From positions 487,522-530,021 of the forward strand of contig CAJNDS010002201.1 of NCBI GenBank assembly GCA_905221605.1: a stretch of 42,500 nucleotides of DNA, read 5' to 3'. The stretch is from Symbiodinium natans. Taxonomy: Eukaryota; Sar; Dinophyceae; Suessiales; Symbiodiniaceae. Position numbers and translations under genes: made by a program. Shown here in pieces: positions 20,400-28,187 of the stretch; position 1 is the stretch's first letter, and every line of letters begins with the position of its first letter. The notes under the pieces are model-generated. The model saw nothing but the letters and a program-made list of their open reading frames with translations. It was not told the DNA's origin and made no database searches.

Positions 20400-21457
20400 T
20401 CATTCTCCAGAGGAGAGAGTATAGTAAGTAGTCTGTCCTGCGCCCTGGTGTCTTCTGGAAGATGAACAGCAATTTGCCCCTTGATTGAGTTGAAGGGCTA
20501 GATGTAATTTGGCAAAGCTCTCTGGTACTGTGGTATTATGCCATATTGCTTCAAGCGAAGTCAGCTCAGATGCTGTGATGGATCGCGACAGCCAGGTTCT
20601 GCCCAGGTGGAGGTCTGTACGCGTCTTTTGGTATGCATCAGTGGGCAAAAGATCATGGAGTTCCGTCAAGTGTTCTGCATAGGAGAGAAGTGCCATGGCT
20701 TGGTCTTGTCGCAGGACGTCCCAGGGTTCACTGGGGTAGACGTCGTCTGGCACTCGTGCTCCTCTTGTCTGGGCGACCATGAAGTCGACCATGGCTATGG
20801 TCCTGTAGATCGTGGACGCTCGCTGTAGCATGTGAATTTCCGCGTCGAGGATGCCCAATGCATGTTCATCACTTTGAGCATGTGGATTGGTGTCTGCCTC
20901 TCGCGGCCACGGTGAGGCATCCGAAGGGAAGAGACAAAGGTGAATTCCGTTCAGGACTCTTGTAGAGTCACTGGGAAGGATCCAGCGCATATGCTGGGCA
21001 GCGCCATTGACGATGTCCCTGACCGTTTGCCCGCCCATTCCCAGATTGTACAAAGTCTGGGAAATGATAAGGGCGGCTAACTTGAAGTCGTCCGGCTCCA
21101 TGGATTCCTCTTCAGTGTAGATATGCACCGTTTCAAGTATCATCTGCAAGGTGAGTGAGCTCCGTTCCGCCTCATAGTGCTTGAGATGAGGGGGAGGCTC
21201 CATGGGTGATAATAGAGGATTCGAATCCAATTGTAGCTGCGCGCTGCCAGTCTCAGAGTGGGTGCGAGCGTACAGTTCTCTCGTCGAGCTAGACCTCTGG
21301 CCTCATCCGAGATGTAGAGGTTTGCATCCGGATCACTGGTTCTCTTGCCTGTGTACAGCATTGCCTTGCAGAAGAGGTTTAGCGCAGCTAGCTTGGACTT
21401 CATTGGCATCGTCGATGAGTCTGGTCGTAGCGGCAGCGAAGGGCATGTATGCAACAT
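20400..21457 (-). pseudogene. P4: most diverged member of the helical paralog family, frame change
   Basis: The ATG at 21457 (MLHTCPSLPLRP) lies 31 nt after hairpin A8. The first frame carries a KLAALNLFCKAMLYTGK segment and TLRLAARSYNW, which lines up with the QIRIASRACSF block of P1 and P3. Near 21230 the frame changes. The remaining 276 codons have AALIISQTLYNLG (the position of ISQAIRDYTNDG), MLQRASTIYRTIAMVDF (the position of LKRASTVYRVQQLL), a PWDVLRQDQAM segment and a helical C-terminal half, shorter than in P1-P3. The stop TGA sits in GAATGAGGTCC, which resembles a decayed hairpin core like those ending P1 and the phosphatase. Function is unknown. Confidence 0.5.
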
Positions 21458-21481
21458 GGCGCGGGGTTCAAGAGGGGGGCT

Positions 21482-21513
21482 AGGCAGCAGGAGGTGACCT
21501 CTCTTTTCTGCCT
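21482..21513 (-). repeat. Hairpin element A8, 31 nt upstream of P4
   Basis: Core AGGAGGTGACCTCTC at 21489-21503 with a degenerate right side. Flanks AGGCAG (21482-21487) and CTGCCT (21508-21513) pair perfectly, so the stem is kept although the core has drifted. Confidence 0.8.
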
Positions 21514-21794
21514 TTGAGCCTGAAAGGGGGAGAGGGTTGGTGAAAAGCTGTCAGTTCTTGGCAACTCGCATCAGCTGTATTTTGCTTCGGCAGTATGTGC
21601 TGCAGAGGAAGTCTAAGAGTGAGGAGCCGGCTTTGTCTGTGGTAGAGCATCCCACCTTGGCTTGCCGGAGCATAGAGCATAACTTCGGTGTTGCACGTTG
21701 AGGGCTAAGTCAAGGCAGCGGTAGCAGGGTAAGGCGCGGCTGGATTTTGTCTCTAAGACAGTGCTGGGTTGAGAAGGTGAAAGCAGTGGCGCAT
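21514..21794. other. Spacer, no gene established
   Basis: Minus-strand frames are open (21480-21680; 21613-22002) but have no recognisable domain. The second passes through hairpin A9 as SEVTSC. Confidence 0.35.
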
Positions 21795-21834
21795 GCACTC
21801 CCTCGCAGGAGGTGACCTCACTCGCAGGGAGTGC
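21795..21834 (-). repeat. Hairpin element A9 (11-bp stem with one bulge)
   Basis: Core AGGAGGTGACCTCACTC at 21807-21823. Flanks GCACTCCCTCGC and GCAGGGAGTGC pair over 11 bp with a single bulged base. Confidence 0.93.
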
Positions 21835-21857
21835 CAAAATTGAGCTCTGTGCATGCC

Positions 21858-22578
21858 TCACTCCTGTGGATCTCGTCGTGGGACAAGCGGGCCTTCGGTA
21901 ATTATCCAGGTGCCCGGAGGCAGTGGCTTCCAGTGGCCGACAGTACCGAGGTGCGCGCTGGAGGGGACCATGGGCTGAACGGGTTGGGAGCAAGGGAGAC
22001 AATCGGTCCAGGAGTGATGATCCAGGTGCCCACTAGCGTTGCAGCTTCTTGCGCAGGATGAGGATGAGCTGCGGTTGGGGGAGACATCGAGGCCCCCGAC
22101 GTTGAAGTGCCAATTGTGGAGGAGGGACGTGCCGTGGTTCTGGGAGCACTGTCCGCCGTCGTGGGAGGGGGACTCTGACCTGAGTGGTCCTGCGCAGGGA
22201 AAGGCTGGTGAACCGGAGTCGGGGCAGGGGGGCCCGACGGCTGGTAGGCCTGCTGGGTGGCTTTGGGTGCGGTCTGAGCCTGGTTCGCCGGCGAGAGTGC
22301 CTTGGTTGTTATGGGGGTAGGCGGAGGCGGGCCTCCTGGGGCCAGCTGGGCTGGCTGGTTCCGGGAAGAGGCTGTCCGTCTCGAGGAGCTCCTTGACAAG
22401 GATTCTGGTCGTCATCATCCTGAAGTGAAGAGGCCTCGGAGTCCAGGTCAGCCTCCGTGATCGGACGGGAGTCTGCGTCCGCCTGATGCCTTTTGCCATG
22501 AGGATGTCGTCTTTTGGAGGGTTTGTCTTCTCTGTGTCGAGTTTCTCGATGTTGTTTGCCGTCCTTCGGCGCCGACAT
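21858..22578 (-). CDS. Charged N-terminus plus Pro/Ser/Thr-rich protein, frame uncertain
   Basis: The ATG at 22578 lies 19 nt after hairpin A10. The first 60 residues are highly charged (KDGKQHRETRHREDK, then an acidic DSEASSLQDDDD) and suggest a disordered nuclear or nucleic-acid-binding segment. That frame ends at 22309. Downstream of about 22400 two other frames stay open (22399-21902 and 22499-21858) and are rich in Pro, Ser, Thr and Ala. A GTWIIT-GP motif occurs in each of them, about 117 bp apart, which indicates an internal duplication. I cannot say which frame continues the protein. No function is recognised; low complexity makes all frames look similar. Confidence 0.4.
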
Positions 22579-22590
22579 GGCTAGTTAGCA

Positions 22591-22620
22591 GTAGAACAGG
22601 AGGGAACCTCACTCGTTCAG
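22591..22620 (-). repeat. Hairpin element A10, 19 nt upstream of the Pro-rich gene
   Basis: Core AGGAGGGAACCTCACTC at 22598-22614. Flanks GAAC and GTTC pair over 4 bp. Confidence 0.85.
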
Positions 22621-22888
22621 GGCCGTTATTGGCTATGGCTTGAGCTGTGAGCTCTGAGATAGAGAGAGAAGAGCTGCTCTGGATGTGTCTTTTTGCATGA
22701 TGATGTCAGCTGGTTTAGGCTGGGGCAAAATCCTCGATGTGAGGTGGAGCATTGAGAGACCTGAGCAGGAGCCGGGAGAGGGCAGGTGCAAGCTCCAGTA
22801 ATGCTTGATGTAGTAAAATGATCAGGGGTAGCACTCATTTTCCGCACAGGTTCGCATTGTCAGTACAGTTGCTTCTGAAAAGAGAGGG
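22621..22888. other. Spacer between phosphatase and Pro-rich gene
   Basis: About 270 bp with no recognisable gene, bounded by hairpins A10 and A11. Confidence 0.4.
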
Positions 22889-22919
22889 GTTCGACAGGAG
22901 GGGACCTCACTCGTCGAAC
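22889..22919 (-). repeat. Hairpin element A11 (perfect 7-bp stem); supplies phosphatase stop codon
   Basis: Core AGGAGGGGACCTCACTC at 22896-22912. Flanks GTTCGAC and GTCGAAC are perfect inverted repeats. The minus-strand TGA within GAGTGAGG is the stop codon of the phosphatase (22907-22909), and the stem encodes its last residues. Confidence 0.94.
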
Positions 22920-23804
22920 TCATCCATGTCCTGAGGGTCATCGTCTGGTGTGGGTCTGAATGCGTCGCCACAGGCCATGCATAGATACCCCAGAACAGAC
23001 TTCTTGCATTCTCTGGAGAGCCAGTGAAGCGCGAGAGGGAATTGATCTCTTTCCTGCCAGTAGCGTTGGCCAGGCCTAGCCGAAAGTAGGATCGCTATCG
23101 CTTGTTGAGCCGTGAGGTGATAGCGGACAATCAGGTAGGCACAGAGGGCAGAAGTTGAGCGATTGATGCCCGCAAGACAATGGAACAGGATGACCATCGG
23201 TTTGGTGCGGCTGCACTCCTGGCCCTCAATTTCGTCAATCATCCTGATCCAGGTCCTGGCAAGATTTGACACCACATCATGGAAGCCTTGATCGTTCCGA
23301 GAGATGCGCATGTCCGAGAGATGGTAGCGCAAGTTGGAGATGCCCTCCATTTGGTACATGAACTGCCAATCGGCATCAGTGTCATAGCTTTCCCTGAAGC
23401 GCGATGATGCATTGAGAGTCACGATGATATCAACCTGGTGCGCTTTGAGTTCAGGTATGTCTAGAGCCGTGCGCTGGGTGCCAAGCATCAGCGTGCAGTA
23501 GTCATCCCGGAACACCACCGTGGAGTCCCATTTTGGCCAGTAGGCAACTGGAATGATCTGGGTGATCGGCCATTAGGGTGCTCCATTCCGACGCCAGTCT
23601 GTGATCTTGCGTCGTCCATTGTACTCGATTGTAGAAAGCGGCCTGGGTCTGCGCGTGGATATCGTCCATGGCTTTGTTGTCTGTGATCGATGGCTCGAAG
23701 TTGCACCGTGGTTCCGGGTCTTGCATCCTGAAGAGGCCATTGCGTTCAAGGCAAACGCTGTGTTCCGGGCCTCGAAGCCTGATGTAAGGAGCAGCCAGAT
23801 CCAT
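22907..23804 (-). pseudogene. Dual-specificity (Cys-based) protein phosphatase, one frame change
   Basis: The C-terminal 203 residues carry the phosphatase signature HCLAGINRS (HCxxGxxRS), with nucleophile Cys near residue 114, P-loop Arg 120 and Ser 121. A candidate general-acid Asp is at 69 in YHLSDM. The N-terminal part (LMLGTQRTALD...VDIIVTLNASS) fits the first strands of dual-specificity phosphatases, so the fold seems complete. The likely gene starts at the ATG at 23804 (MDLAAPYIRLRG), 47 nt after hairpin A12. It changes frame near 23540-23575 into the phosphatase frame, which is open only from a stop at about 23574. Family members remove phosphate from Tyr, Ser or Thr in proteins, or from RNA 5' ends; the substrate here is unknown. 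The stop codon lies in hairpin A11. Confidence 0.75.
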
Positions 23805-23844
23805 GGCGCAGGCGGGTACAGAGGGCTATTTGCCTATCTGGAAT

Positions 23845-23875
23845 GGCTGTCAGGAGGAGACCTCACGCGACATTG
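23845..23875 (-). repeat. Hairpin element A12, 47 nt upstream of the phosphatase gene
   Basis: Core AGGAGGAGACCTCACGC at 23852-23868. Flanks TGTC and GACA pair over 4 bp. Confidence 0.82.
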
Positions 23876-24126
23876 GATAGAATTGACTGGAGTCACATAC
23901 ACAGGTGTGTTTGCTTCAGCCTTGCGTTTGCGAGCTAGAAGCAGAGTAAGTGGCTGAGCCCCGAGCCTGTGAACTCGTGACTTGAGCTGTGCAAGTCTTG
24001 CAGCACGCAGGCATCGTGCTCCGCTGAAATGTGCAGTGAGCCGGCCTAGAAAACCAGTCAGCTAGTTTTTTGTGCCGTAGCGAGGAAGATGGCCTGGGTG
24101 CTTGTGCCGGGCGCTTATCCCGGCAT

Positions 24127-24159
24127 GCCGTTTCAGGAGGGGACCTCACACGAAAGGGC
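24127..24159 (-). repeat. Hairpin element A13
   Basis: Core AGGAGGGGACCTCACAC at 24135-24151. Flanks GCCGTTTC and GAAAGGGC pair at 7 of 8 positions. It lies 21 nt beyond the stop of the kinase-like gene. Confidence 0.9.
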
Positions 24160-24172
24160 TATATAGTGCAGG

Positions 24173-25983
24173 TTAGCTGAAGGCGTCCCATACATCAGCA
24201 GAGAGCGCCAGAGACGTGTCTCTGAAGATTCTCTCTGCCTTTTCTTTCCCCACTGGAGTTCGGAGCAGGGAGAAGAAATGCTGTACAAGAGGAGGGACCT
24301 GTCGCTGATGATGCGTAAAGGCTTGTTTGGCTGCCTGGATTGCCGGCCTGTCCTCCGCCAGGTACTCTAGGGTCGAGAAGAGTCCCCGGACGTGATCTGC
24401 GGTTGAAGTTGTGGCTTGTTGAGGAGCAGGAGGTGTACGTTTGTGCCAGGCCGACGTGTCAAGAGCAAGAAAGAAGGGCAGATCCGTGCTGGAGTCTGGC
24501 GAGATTCGTCTGCCCAGGTTGGACCATCCACAGTCTCGTACATAGTATCCCAGAAGTGCCGATTTGAGTACTAGGAGAATCAGCAAGTAGCACTCGTCCA
24601 TGCTTGGGCGTAGATGCGGTGGGAGGTTATCCAGCGGCTGGACCTTTTCCACCATGATGCCGTAGGCCTGCTGAATGAGGAGGTACTTCGGCGGGCCCGA
24701 GTCTCCCCGCCAGGAGGAGACCTCACTCGGCGTGGGAGACTTGGGAAAATCCAGGGGATTGACCGCGGAAGCCACTCTGAGCTGGATAGCAAAGACGTTC
24801 GCCACCGTCGGGACCATCTCTGGAAAGACGTGTGCCAAGTCGAGTTCCGCTTCATGAGCCTGAAGTCCGTCTTGGGCTTGCTCTTCTTGGGGAGCAACAA
24901 CAGAGAGTTTGAAGACCGAGTAGAATTCCCCGCCTTTGAAGTTGTATACAGCTCGGGTGACGCCTTTCATGGATGCTGTGCGGTTCAGCTTCAGAATCAT
25001 GCTGACCTGCTCGTCCTGCGATTTCCGAATTTGCACATGAACGTCCAATTCCAAAGGGAATTCCTGCGGGTAGGAGTAGGGGAAGGAGTGAATGACCGCC
25101 TTGCCCTTGTCTTGTTCCTTTTTGCTTGCCACGCGAGCTTGAACTGTGGCTGCTGGAAGAACTATCACTCCTTGATGTACCGGGTAGTTCAAGAACTCGC
25201 GCGGAGGAGGAGCTGCTTGCGTGAGATTGACCGCCTGGAGCTCCTCTGTGGAAGAGAGGCGCGCGATGCCTTCAAAGTTGCCTGGGTCGGGAGCTGATTG
25301 TCTTGCAGGAGGAGATGGAGGTGGGGGCGGCTGCCTGACGAAGGCCTCCTTTTGTCCAACTCCTGCACCGGTGTACTGAGATGAGCGCGACTTCTTCGAG
25401 TCCGCCCAGGGTGGTATGTCTGAGTCCGACTCTTCCTTGCAGGTTTCTTTCCTGCCCACGCCTTGGCCCGCATAGGGTTGCGGTGCATGCTCTCGTGAAG
25501 GCTCTGCCGTGAAGATCCTCGCCTCCTCTGCCTGGAGCACAGATGAAGAGGATGGTTCTGTTTTCGCTTCCCTGTGTCCGCTCCTCGGAGGCGACCTCAC
25601 GCTGGAGCTTGCCGGTCGGGAGGTATCGACCGAGATCAAGGAAAGCGAAGAAAGATTCTTGTACACATCCGAGGTAGGAAGGGCCGCTAAGTCCTCTGCA
25701 GTGAGTCCAGGCTTTTTGATTCCCAGCTCTTCTAGTCTCTTTTGCTTTCTTTATCCGCTTGTCTCTGGCTCGAGACCGGCCTTGTCGATTGGCGGGCCAT
25801 CATGCTTCTTGATATAGCACGGAGACCTTTCTCCCAGCGGTAATTTCTGATCTCGTCCATTCTCTTGTGCGAGATGGGGACATAGTTCGAAGGCAGCAGC
25901 CTATCAGCTTCTGTGCAGATGTTGGAGGCGAGGTCGAACGAAGGCAGGGTCGAAGCCTTCGATTGTCTTTTCCGCGGGGGCAT
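24173..25983 (-). CDS. Low-complexity N-terminus plus kinase-like C-terminal domain, probable frame change
   Basis: The main open frame has 497 codons (25666-24173). The frame is open without ATG up to about 25745, where it meets the end of an 83-codon ATG-started ORF (25983-25732, MPPRKRQSKASTLPSF), so I infer one gene with a frame change near 25740. Residues 20-150 of the long frame are Ser/Pro-rich with repeated YxGxGVGxKE motifs. Residues 155-410 look folded. The segment YGIMVEKVQPL at 335-345 resembles a kinase hinge, YYVRDCGWSN at 374-383 matches the spacing of HRDxxxxN, and FFLALDTSAW at 398-407 could stand for the DFG strand. No Gly-rich loop is evident, so it would be a degenerate kinase-like fold. 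Hairpins A14 and A15 lie in frame inside it (SEVSSW and VRSPPRS). A kinase-like role is inference. Confidence 0.5.
24696..24745 (-). repeat. Hairpin element A14 inside the kinase-like ORF (about 16-bp stem)
   Basis: Core AGGAGGAGACCTCACTC at 24712-24728. Flanks CCCGAGTCTCCCCGCC and GGCGTGGGAGACTTGGG pair over about 16 bp with one bulge and one wobble, the longest stem in the set. Read on the minus strand it encodes SEVSSW at residues 314-319 of the host ORF. Confidence 0.94.
25580..25608 (-). repeat. Hairpin element A15 inside the kinase-like ORF
   Basis: Core GGAGGCGACCTCAC at 25587-25600. Flanks GCTCC and GGAGC pair with small offsets. It is read as VRSPPRS, a different frame from A14. Confidence 0.75.
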
Positions 25984-26068
25984 GGTCCTAGGTGCCCTGC
26001 GCTGTAAACACCTAGTGGACGTTCTTTGAGCACAGAGTCTAGCCAGAGCGTGAGGTCAGACTGTTGTC

Positions 26069-26567
26069 TCAGCAGTGCACAAGGACTGGCTGAGTGCTGG
26101 GCTCGACAGTGGGGCCTGTGCAGCAATATAGGAACGGAGAGGCATTGGATGAGCTTAGGGCTGACGTGCATTTAGGGCAGACTGTTTTAGCTGAGGCTGT
26201 TGGCTCTGTCGACGGCGCGCAGCTGTGAGAGCATAGCTGCGTTTTACCTGCAGGAGGAGACCTCACTTGCTGGTCGAAATGTCGAGCTCTATCCTGCTCA
26301 AAGCTACCAGTACCTGGAGCGGGCTTGTTGCACCGCCCAGGAGTCCCTGCACCCAAAACAGCAGTGCCATAGATGTCCCGGCTTGTGTCGAATACACGGG
26401 GCACTGTGGCATTGGTCACAGCCTGCTCCGCATGTTGACTGTGCAGGCGGAGGTGCCGATGCCTTGACCAGAGCTTGGGCTGCACTGGCCTGGCTTGTCG
26501 TCGTCTGAGTGTAGGTGCCAGGGGTGTTTTCAATGGCGAGAATCGTGCCCTCCGGGTTGGTTGCCAT
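26069..26567 (-). CDS. Small Ala/Thr/Pro-rich ORF, frame uncertain
   Basis: The ATG at 26567 opens MATNPEGTILAIENTPGTYT followed by an Ala/Thr/Ser-rich region, ending at 26304. A second frame (26533-26069) overlaps it, carries NATVPRVFDTSRDIYG and passes through hairpin A16 as QQVRSPPAG. Either may be real, or they may be two parts of one gene joined by a frame change. No family or domain is recognised. It sits in the slot that in unit B holds a small coiled-coil protein, but I see no sequence similarity. Confidence 0.3.
26246..26275 (-). repeat. Hairpin element A16
   Basis: Core AGGAGGAGACCTCACTT at 26252-26268. Flanks ACCTGC and GCTGGT pair at 5 of 6 positions. It lies in the ORF region 26069-26567 and is read as VRSPPAG. 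Confidence 0.82.
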
Positions 26568-26889
26568 GGCGAGATGAAAGTGGAGGGACTGTCAGTTCTG
26601 AATCAATGTGAGCAGAACGGCTGGTGCTGAGCTAAGTTAGGACTCCTATCATGCGCAGAGCAAGATGACGGTCTTATGGCTTGCCAGTCATGCAAGGGCT
26701 TATGGTGTGGCCTGCTCTGGTCAACTGCTGTCGTCGATGAGGTGCGGCCTCAGTTGTAATTGCGGAAGAAGGCAGTACGATGCATTAACGTAGCTGGACG
26801 TGTAATGCAGAAAGCTTTTCCTGGCAGGCACCGTGCACGCCAGGGTCCAGAAGGAAGGAGAAACGAGCTGACTAGTCAGCGTCCTCGAG
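26568..26889. other. Spacer, no supported gene
   Basis: About 320 bp between the small ORF and hairpin A17. No recognisable coding content. Confidence 0.4.
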
Positions 26890-26917
26890 CTCTCAGGAGG
26901 GGACCTCTACACGAGAG
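26890..26917 (-). repeat. Hairpin element A17
   Basis: Core AGGAGGGGACCTCTACAC at 26895-26912, with one extra base. Flanks CTCTC and GAGAG pair over 5 bp. Confidence 0.85.
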
Positions 26918-26973
26918 TGAGAGGAGGTTAGCTGAAGCTAAGTGACGGGGAATAACACCCCGAAGAAGGTGAA

Positions 26974-27018
26974 GGGACATTGGACAGCTCAGGAGGAGAC
27001 CTCGACTCGGATGTCCCG
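26974..27018 (-). repeat. Hairpin element A18
   Basis: Core AGGAGGAGACCTCGACTC at 26991-27008, with one extra base. GGACAGCTC on the left pairs with GGATGTCC on the right around a small internal loop. An outer GGGACAT and ATGTCCC pair also exists. It lies just beyond the stop of the alpha gene. Confidence 0.85.
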
Positions 27019-27025
27019 GAGAAGT

Positions 27026-28128
27026 TTAGCCCTCGTTGCCTCCTGTGCGCAGCGCTTCTAGCTGATCGCGGAGGGCCTGCATCTGTGGAGACCGTCTTAG
27101 GCCTTCCCTGCGCATGGTGACCCCAACTAGGTTCCAGACTGAATTGTTCGCTAGAAGTCGAAAGGCATGCATTGCTTCGTGGTCGTCTCCGATAGTCAGG
27201 GCCAGTTCCAGGAGGAAGGCTATGACCGGCTTTTCTTCCGTCAGGTTGGTCCTCAGCGGTCTGGACGGCCTAAACTTGGTGAGCTGTTCCTGATCTAGCT
27301 TGAGCATCGCTGCCAGGTGGGTGGAGATAACCTTGGGCGAGAGAGGAGGGCGTTGGGCATCGATGACTGCCTTCCGCTTGTTGGAGTCCCATCTCATGTA
27401 GTTCCAGTAGAAGGCAGGGTTCTCGTCCGTGTGGTGTCGGCCTCGGGAGGCAAGTGCTCCTGGTAGAGAGATAAGCGCTGATTCCTTGTCCTGATTCGTG
27501 CTGTCATAGGCGACGTGATCGAAGCCCTGGGCCCGAGTGTGCAGCTCGTGAATGAGGCCGATGAACAGGGCGTGACGAACAGGCGTGCCAGGAGAGTCCT
27601 GGGCTTGTCTGATTTCCACTGTTGCTGGATCTTTGCCAAGGAGGGAACCACGCTGTTCGCCTGGTGTACCGTGGCGTAGAAGATCCATCCATGATGGTAT
27701 CGCAAAGCTGACAGTTCATCCTCGTGATTCAGCAGGGCCAAGATAATGCTAGCCAAGAGGTCCGCGGTTGGTTTGACCTCCTGCTTTGATTGCTGCGCGC
27801 CGTTGCGCGAGGCTCTTGGTCTGGAGCCATTGCGGCGACCCGTCCTCCTTGGCCTCCTGGATGGTGAGGGCAATCGAGTCGGGGGCATTTCTTCGTCCTG
27901 CTCTGTGTCCTTCTGCTGTCGGCGCTGCTTGGGAGGCCTGTCCCGGTCGTGAGCAGGAACCAGTTCTCGGGATGTCGAACGTTCATTGGGGCCAAATGCC
28001 CGGGCAGCCATGGATGAGGCAGCAAGGTGGGGGAGGTTCTTAAAGAGCACTTGGCATAGTGCAGGGTTGTTCAGCAGCTCCTGCTGGGCTTGCTCCATAG
28101 CGCTTAGGGATGACATGCATGGTCGCAT
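27026..28128 (-). pseudogene. Accessory protein alpha of unit A (homolog of 39403-40239), one frame change
   Basis: The first in-frame ATG at 28128 (MRPCMSSLSAMEQAQQELL) lies 26 nt after hairpin A19. The N-terminal half is charged and disordered (RDRPPKQRRQQKDTEQDEE, then an Arg-rich NGSRPRASRNGA). It is followed by a folded part: ALLNHEDELSALRYHHGWIF, then VVPSLAKIQQQWKSDKP. Near 27600 the frame changes and continues (VRHALFIGLIHELHTRAQGF, NPAFYWNYMRWDSNKRKAV, PSRPLRTNLTEEKPVIAFLL, NSVWNLVGVTMRREGLRRSP). The same blocks in the same order occur in the unit B protein at 39403-40239 (INHEDSLNTLQQELSWVMY; MPSRPIVEKMTGGPVRVHI; LRPGSVQRSP). The basic N-terminus suggests nucleic-acid binding. It directly follows the LINE polyprotein in both units, so a role with the element is likely. 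Confidence 0.65.
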
Positions 28129-28145
28129 GAGTAAACGCTGCCCGC

Positions 28146-28179
28146 TCACCTTTCAGGAGGGGACCTCACACGAAGGTGA
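28146..28179 (-). repeat. Hairpin element A19, 26 nt upstream of the alpha gene
   Basis: Core AGGAGGGGACCTCACAC at 28155-28171. Flanks TCACCTTTC and GAAGGTGA pair over 8 bp with one bulge. It fills the gap between polyprotein stop and alpha start. Confidence 0.93.
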
Positions 28180-28187
28180 ATGAGGCT

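Noticed and set aside
24286-24306. Additional A-type core (AGGAGGGACCT)
   Set aside because: The right half is missing and the flanks do not pair; it may be chance within the coding sequence.
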